64,000 bases of DNA from Laccaria trichodermophora (taxonomy: Eukaryota > Basidiomycota > Agaricomycetes > Agaricales > Hydnangiaceae), in contig JACTVC010000022.1 in NCBI GenBank assembly GCA_018417955.1, positions 496,001 through 560,000 on the forward strand, written 5' to 3'. The notes under the pieces were generated by a model that was not told the origin of the DNA, searched no databases, and saw only the letters and a program-made list of their open reading frames with translations. Each line of letters opens with the position of its first letter. Position 1 is the stretch's first letter. This document shows positions 57,074 through 64,000 of the stretch, piece after piece. The translations under genes and the position numbers were made by a program.

Positions 57074-60000
57074 ATGGCACCAAGACGTACCGGAACACAA
57101 GACTCACTCAGTCCAAACGCACCACCCTCACCCGCTGTCTCCCGGTCCACGTCACCCTCCTCGGGCTTTACACAATTCTTATCGAAACCTTCAAAATGGT
57201 TCACCCGCAGTGTTTCCGGTTCAAAGGTACCCGCCGGGACAAATGAAGCGCGTCCGAGCATGAGCTCAGCGGGCGGGAGAAAACACAAGATCTCCAGGCC
57301 AACAGATCCTCGACCGATTATGGATGGGTATACTGGAGGCGCCAGCAAGTGAGTGTCTCGTTATTTTGGATGGAAGTGGCGATCGAGCGTTCTACGTGGC
57401 AGCGGGAAAGGGGGCATGACTGCCAGATGTTGCTGGCGGTTCTAATCATTCCCATCTGCCATAGATATCTTGTTTGGGGTGTCTAATCTTCTGCGTTTTG
57501 TGGAAGTTTGCGATGTATTGGAGTTCTGGCGGTTTGACAGAGATTTTGATCCACAAGGGTCAACTTTGCTCTTGAGGCCTTCTTCTATCAAAATTCTTTC
57601 CCGATTTCATTTGAACTTTTTGGCATTTTGCGTTCACTATTCGGTTTCGTGTTTTGTCCTTCCACCGATTGACACTTACGACATCCTGCCGTTAACTAGG
57701 TCTGTACTCGACTTGTCAGCTAGGCCGGCAGGATCCATGGATATTCCACAGTTCCACGCGCCCAGCACACCTTCAAGCCCTGTCGTTCCGCATAGTCCAG
57801 GAGGTCTTGGTGACCTACGAAATATGTCCCGTCGCGGATGGTCGAGATCCGCTGACGACCTGAGCAAGGTCTCCGCGGGGGAATTCTCTCCCGTCAAAGC
57901 TGCTTTCCAAGAACGAATAGCAGAGTACAGAGCTCGAAGCGACAGTAGCGCCAGCGCAGCTTCACCTTCGAGCCCCTCTTCCATCCATAGTCCTTACAGT
58001 GGAAGGCATCCATTTCCTACCGTCGATAACAGTTCGCCGTCTTCATCTCCTCCAAGGAGTTCAACACTCCCTACCCTTGCAGTATCAGTCTCAGCGCCAA
58101 TTGTCGAAGAAGGTTCTTCGCCCAGATCATTCACTCCAACCCACGTTCATACACGATCCCACTCCTTTACACCTAAACTACCTTCAAAGTTGGCAACTCC
58201 TCGATTTCCCCCCAGTCCGCAGAGGGAGGGCCTAGCTCCACCTCAGCAAGATACGGAAACGCGGGAGCTGGAGAAGCCAGCACTGCTCCCTCTGCAAACA
58301 CAGGCTCACCCATCATGTTCCAATCGGCCAGGATTCGGCTTTGCGTTTGGAGGGATGAATCAAAACAAAGTTACTGGAGAGCAAACACCAGTGACATCAT
58401 CACCTGTGGCGAACCGAAATACAACATTCATGGTACCGTCCACTGCGGCCAATCGCGCAACTACCCTCTTGGCACCTCCCATGATCATCGAGCCCGACCA
58501 GGATGGGGATCAGGGAGAATCATTGGATTCAAAGCGAGCCTCCCACATCGTCTTCAACAGCGGGTTCATCAACCGTCTCAGTGAGGTTCCGACCAACTTT
58601 CACCATGCAAATCTGCAGCTCTCTAAGGGATGGAAGCCGTACAAGCTCGAGCTGAAGGGGTCGAAGCTATACTTCTATAAACCCCCTGGGGATCGGAGTG
58701 CAGCCATCAAGGATTTGTTTCCGACAAGCCTCGTCCCACCTTCCCAGGAGGAAGAGGATACAGATGCTGAGATGTCTGGAGTGGATGAGCTGGAGGGGGC
58801 CAGCGCTAAGAGGAAGGGAAAGGGGAGAGAGGAGACAGGCACGCAGGGGAGGAAGAAGAGAGCGTTTTGGGGGAGGACGACACATCCGGATCTGATTAGA
58901 GATGCAGATGGCATTATCGTGAAAGGGTCTTTTGAAGCCCTCGTTCATGAGACCGTATTTGCGACTACGTTCTTCAGTCCGTTGGATGGTGCTGAGGAGG
59001 GGAACGGAGAGGATGCAACCAAGAAGCGCGATGGGAAGTGGCAGGAGTTTGCTTCCTCAGTCCTGTTATCTCTTCCTTTCATTGTTTGTCGTAACGTGTT
59101 TGAGGCAGAGTTCATCCGACGCTGCTCGCACCTCATCAGAGTGGATGATAATGCCAAGGAGGCGGAAACATCTCGTGTGGGCTGGCTGGCGAAGGAATAT
59201 CTTCGTCATCATGGGAAGCCGGCGGACCAAACAGCTTGGGATGAGTGGAAACAAGACACAATTCCTGATATAACTCTTACCATTGATGAATACAACCCCT
59301 CTGCTGGAATGCCTTCGTCTGTTTCGACCCAGGCCCTATATAGTCGTACCCCGCTCCTAGGAACCGCCTCTCCCGATTTCAACACATTCTCTCCAAGGCC
59401 TGACGATCAGAAGATGGTCTCATTGCTTGAGGCTCTGAGTGGAGGTCAAGAACTGAGCAGGCCTCGCCCAACTTCTCCAGGAGTTCAGCAGCAAAATGCC
59501 CTTCGACCTGGCTTCCAACCGACCAACAACAGGGGTTATGACTGGATGGCCACTCTGAATGAGGAAGGCCTGTCCCGAGACGTCCTTCTTATGCTGGATC
59601 CCTTCTTGATTGCACGAAGCTTAACCCTCTTCCATAGATCCGTTTTAGAAAGAGCCCCTGACAACTTTACCTCCGACTTCGCCATGGCCTCCGATACTGA
59701 CGGGCATGAGTCGTTGTCCTCATCATTCGCATCTCTCTTTGGGAGTGATGACCAGCCGCATTGGTTGACTAAACTGCTGCTGCTGCAAATCCTAGGAGCG
59801 GACACATCAGGCGCCTCAGGCGCTGCTGCTACTCAGCTCTCTTCACCAGGACGGAGGTCCGAAGATCGAAGTGTTCAGACGTCGCGGACGCATTCAAGGT
59901 CCGAGGTCATTTCGGTTTGGGCACGCGTTGGTGAACTTTGTAGGGGTGCTGGGGACGACTGTTCCTGGCGAGCCATATCTGCTGCTCTCTGCTCTCGACC

Positions 60001-63000
60001 TGTTGCCAGATTGGAGAAGGCATGGAAGAGAGTCGATCCTCAAGCTCTTGCCGTGGTTGAGTGGTGGGTATACCCCAGGGATAACGACCAGCTTCTCACT
60101 GTGAAGGAACCCCAGGTGACGCCTTGGGGAGGTGACACGAAGATCCGACTTAGTGAGGAGTTAGGGAAAGCCAGAGGGGATAGTGGAGATCAGATGATTG
60201 GTGTCGAGGCTTTAACCAAGGCCCGGACGGTGTTTGAGAAATTCCGCCGTTCATTTTCGCTCTGTCCAAGGAAAGTTTCGGTTCATGAGGATGAAATCGG
60301 TGATGATGTGCGAAGGCTGGTGGCTTATTGGAGTGACATGGCCCTTGAAGGTGGCGGAACAAGCAGCTTGGCGATTAAGTTCCAGCGGTAAGCCTGGATA
60401 ATTTTACTTTCCTCTATGTTTGCTAAAGTGAACCGTTCAGTGTTGAGCAGTTTATGTCCCTATCCCTGGCGGCAGAGCCACGTCGTAAAGGCCTGTTTGA
60501 GCCCTATTTTTGGTCTCGAGGATCAAATCAGGGTCCCCAAACCTCACTGATTCCCTTGCTGTTTCCGGAGTCATGTCCGACTGTGACACTCGTCGACAGG
60601 ACCCAACTCATTCGTGGCAGACTTGACAGCGATGCCACAGACATGCAACACCTGCGTCGAAATGATGCTCAAGACCGACATCAGTTGCAACGATTCGATA
60701 TGAACCAGGACTTTACCAAGCGTCTCATTCTCGGCCAAGGTGGGACTGCGATATCGGTGTACAACGGTGATTTAGTCTTGGTCGTTCAAAGCGGTGGTTT
60801 TGAGGCGGATAGCAACTCGCGACCTTCTTCGCGTGCTCCATCCCGTCCCCCTAGCTCTATCACCGATACGCCGAGTGGAGTGTTGAGTCGAGCCCCATCT
60901 ATCCGAGTTAAGCCTAGCACTGGTCACACACTGAACCGCAAGCCAAGTACACAAGGTTTAGACCGCAAATCAAGCATGGCAAGGCGTAGCTCTCTTCCCT
61001 CCGTGTCCCAAAAGCAGAATTTTGTTACCTCCGAACCGTCTTCGGATCCACCTCTCCGCGTTGTCGTCCAAGCAGGCACACTCAACAATCTCGTCATTAT
61101 CTTAGTCCACGGTTTACAACACATTTCTGTTTCAGTTGCAGACGATAATGGGGAAATGTCCCTACGGGAGGGTATGACCCGAGAACTCATGGTTGATCGT
61201 GCAGAGTTCGCGAAAGTGTGGTGGAACGTTTTTCGAAGTTTTGTTACCCCTCTTGTTTTCTTTGAGGTGAAGTCAAACCCAAATTGTGGTCTACTCTATT
61301 CTTACTCGCGATTCCGTCCCACAGTTGTTACGGAAGCTCTACATCAGCTCACAACCCACTGGCTCATCTCCCAATGCAGCCGAATATGTCCATGTGGCAA
61401 ACAAGCGGAATGAAGTGCTCATAGCGACCAAGGAGTGGCTGACCATCGGGGGCGGTGCCCAGGACATTCTTGACGATATTCAGCTCTTCAACGCCGTTCG
61501 GTCATTCTTGGAATCAGCTGATGATCATGTCTTTCATCAATCGGCATCTTTTAAGGAGCCATCAGCACAACAAGCCTGGAACACCCTTTTGTCCACTAAA
61601 AAGTCTCTTGATGCCGCTTTCACCTCCCAAACCATGAGGCCCCCTATCACCCGTGGCCATGCTCAAAAGTCTGCCTTGAATGGATCTAGGACTAGAAAAA
61701 TGACCACCACGCGGGAGCCGCCTGATATGGATCGCATGGACCCAGAGGACTTAGTTGACAATCTGGATGGCATGGCCTGCGCTGCCTTCAGTAACGTGAC
61801 AGAGGAGGTTTGTCTTTCTGCTTTCGTCCCCTGGTCTTGACTAACTTCATTCTGAAGGATTTGTACATCACTGCTGATCTGCTTGAGGTACAATCTGCGG
61901 ACCGGATAGGCTGGTTCTCTCTTCGAGAAACTGGGACCTCCGAGGAAACAATCGACATCCAAACCATCTATTCGCATATCCAGGAGGTGGAGCCATCGTC
62001 GATGATATCGGAGCTCACTCAAGAGGTATTATATCGACTTTTGCCACCTGGAGTTCGAAGTTGCATTCGGGCCTATGCCATCATACGTAAATGGCTCATT
62101 TCCAAAATCGTCGCCCCAAGGCTTGGTCTTCGAGCTAGACAAGCACGAATGGAGCTCCTTGTTCAAGCTATTGAAGTGGCACGTCTTCGAAATGCGGAAA
62201 CGCCTACGAATGCTCAGGTATTACAGCCTTGCGTGCGTTCCTTTGTCGAAACGGTGATCACTTCAGCTATCTTGAGCGTTGAGAGTCGCATGCACCATCG
62301 TGCATGGCAGAGTGTAGCTCACAGTAGGGGCTGCCAGTGTGATTCCCTTTCATCGCTCCTTCTACGGCCGTACATTCAGGATACAGCTTCTCGGGATTGC
62401 CTGACTGTTGACATGGGGTGGCTGCTTGAGCGAATGCTCGAGGTAATCGCAACCCCAGATGTCATTGACTCCTCTTCACAAGAGGGTCAAAGTCTCGTCA
62501 ACTTTGACAAAAGAAGGTAATGTCCCATAGTTCTCTTACGAATGTCCCTTAATTATTCTTCCTATAGGCATCTTTGCAATCTCATCAGTAAAGCCTCCGT
62601 ACTTCCTGCATCACGCAAGAATCCCTCTTCAGACGAGGCCAATAGGCGTGGATTTGAGCGCCTCAATAACGTTGAGAGGGAAGCGATTCACTTGCAATTC
62701 GATCATCGTGGGATCAAGGAGGAAGCGACGAAGGAAGCCTCTCAACCCGGCGTGAATGGCCCCCACTCAGCCAAGAAGGTCGTTCGTCCGTTCAATAGGA
62801 TAATCGTCGTACAAATGGAGAAGAATCGCAGGGACAAGAACCTCCGTTCTCGACTTCAGAGAGAGAAGCTGATAGAACAATCAAAGAACGAGCGACGAGA
62901 CGATCTTCTCAACAAAGCTATGCGGCCTCGAAAGGCTCCCATAACCAACCCTCAGAAACAGCACCGGAACAAGAAAAGCATGTCGGCGTTCTTAAACTTC

Positions 63001-63954
63001 ATGCGCCCCATTTCGAGTGCTTTTGGCGCTGATATACATCCTGTTGGCTTGAAAAGGACTGCGGCGGAGCTTAACTTTACGACGACTGGGAAGCCGGCAC
63101 TGGTTCTTAGTGTGTTGGATGCACGAGTGGCGCAGTTTATTAACAATGAACGGTCGTATACGTTCCAGCTGGATACGGAGGACGGAGGGCATTACTTGCT
63201 GCAGGCCATGAACAAGCGTGAGATGAACAAGTGGCTTGAGACCCTTACCCGTGTTATGAAGATGGCTGCGAAGCGTCGACTTACTTACATTGGAAACTCC
63301 CCCAAGCCGCAGATCGCAGATCATATTCACGATCGTCCAATTGTTGCATCGCGGGATCCTAAAGCAGGTGAGGTGACTCTTGTTGAAGGGATCTGATGTG
63401 GTCGCTAAATGAATTCTATATCAGTCTTTGGTGTCGAGCTTGAATTCTTACTTCAGCGAGAAGCTGGTGACGAACAGATCTTGCCTGGGACGGTGCCGAG
63501 AATTATCGAGCAGTGCTTGATGGAAGTGGAAACGAGGGGTTTGAGCGAGGTTGGGATATGTATGTTTGCGGTTAATTTCGTTCATATCGTCAGAAGACTG
63601 AGCTTACTCTCTCCAGACCGCATTGCAGGAGCTACTTCCGAAATCAACACGTTGAAGGAAGCTTATAATCGCGGGGACTCACCCATTCAGCCATCAACGG
63701 ATATTCACGCCGTTTGTGATCTGGTCAAGTCGTGGTTCCGTGTCTTGCCAGAACCTGTATTCCCGTCTTCGTCTTATCATGATGTTATGCAAGCCATGAG
63801 TGAGTTACAGTTGTCTCCGTCTCTCAACGGGGCTTATCTTTCCATCAGGGCTGGAAAATCTGGATGAACGACTTGCCAGCGTCCGTAATGTTGTTCAAGC
63901 ACTACCACAGGCCAACTTTGACTTGCTGCGACGAGTCTCCGAACATCTCGATCG
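57074..63954 (+). CDS. RasGEF-like / PH / RhoGAP multidomain signalling protein (>2051 aa, 3' end beyond window)
   Basis: Nine exons join in consistent phase: 57074-57348, 57700-60387, 60441-61266, 61325-61807, 61858-62516, 62568-63367, 63425-63559, 63617-63799 and 63849-63954, the last donor at 63955. Residues 1-375 are Ser/Pro-rich. A PH-like region (~380-520) has KGWKPYKLELKGSKLYFYKP. A RasGEF-like catalytic region (~718-990) includes HWLTKLLLLQILG and SWRAISAALCSRPVARLEKAW. A RasGEF_N-like segment spans ~1240-1340. A second PH domain (~1779-1878) has RSYTFQLDTEDGGHYLLQA. The RhoGAP domain starts at ~1911 (VFGVELEFLL) with the catalytic-loop text GIYRIAG formed across the 63559/63617 splice, then DLVKSWFRVLPEPVF. 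It likely links Ras- and Rho-type GTPase control in polarity, inferred from domains only. Intact as far as seen. Confidence 0.88.
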
Positions 63955-64000
63955 GTAATTGCCATTCCTGCTTGACCTCATTCATCCTCTTACGTCTTTG

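Overview
The window is nuclear DNA from a filamentous basidiomycete, almost certainly a mushroom-forming Agaricomycete. Genes are split by many 44-65 bp GT-AG introns. The families present are typical of Agaricomycetes: a TET/JBP-type dioxygenase beside a KDZ transposase with a CxC2 zinc cluster, a Plavaka-type transposase C-terminus, F-box and F-box/LRR families, 2EXR-like ankyrin proteins, and a RasGEF/PH/RhoGAP multidomain protein. No species call is made. Exon joins were worked out by hand from splice sites and codon phase.

Layout. (1) 1-1440: the left remnant of an ankyrin gene plus F-box gene unit, both on the minus strand. (2) About 1.44-40.48 kb: a 39 kb block of mobile and accessory DNA. 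In order it holds an inverted end starting CCAGCGGAC (2502), an integrase-core transposase gene, a HECT-like ubiquitin ligase gene, a fragment of a cytosolic leucyl-tRNA synthetase gene, a repeat cluster, an 881-aa Agaricomycete family gene whose second intron holds a 4.26 kb palindromic (foldback) element, a viroplasmin-like domain gene, a small basic/acidic gene, an intact TET/JBP dioxygenase gene, a KDZ transposase gene with one nonsense codon, a Plavaka C-terminal fragment interrupted by a second foldback element of 5.18 kb, a single-pass membrane protein gene, a matching CCAGCGGAC end (39297), and an Hsp70-like pseudogene. (3) 40.48-50.2 kb: three further ankyrin copies and three F-box copies or pieces, some broken. 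(4) 51.3-54.5 kb: an intact F-box/LRR gene and a decayed copy. (5) 57.07 kb to the right edge: a >2051-residue RasGEF/PH/RhoGAP signalling gene, the one clearly conserved housekeeping-type gene.

How it fits together. The ankyrin/F-box pairs look like a tandem array. One array member, the F-box gene whose 3' half is at 677-1440, continues as a 5' half at 40480-40746 on the same strand. The simplest reading is that the 39 kb accessory block landed inside that gene. Within the block the genes mostly mobilise DNA (integrase, KDZ, Plavaka) or could mark it (TET/JBP). The two foldback elements share the same terminal repeat, the same internal modules and 7-9 bp target duplications. They appear to be one non-coding family, which I do not recognise as named. 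One sits inside an intron and leaves its host frame intact. Removing the other plus one target-site copy restores an open frame across the site.
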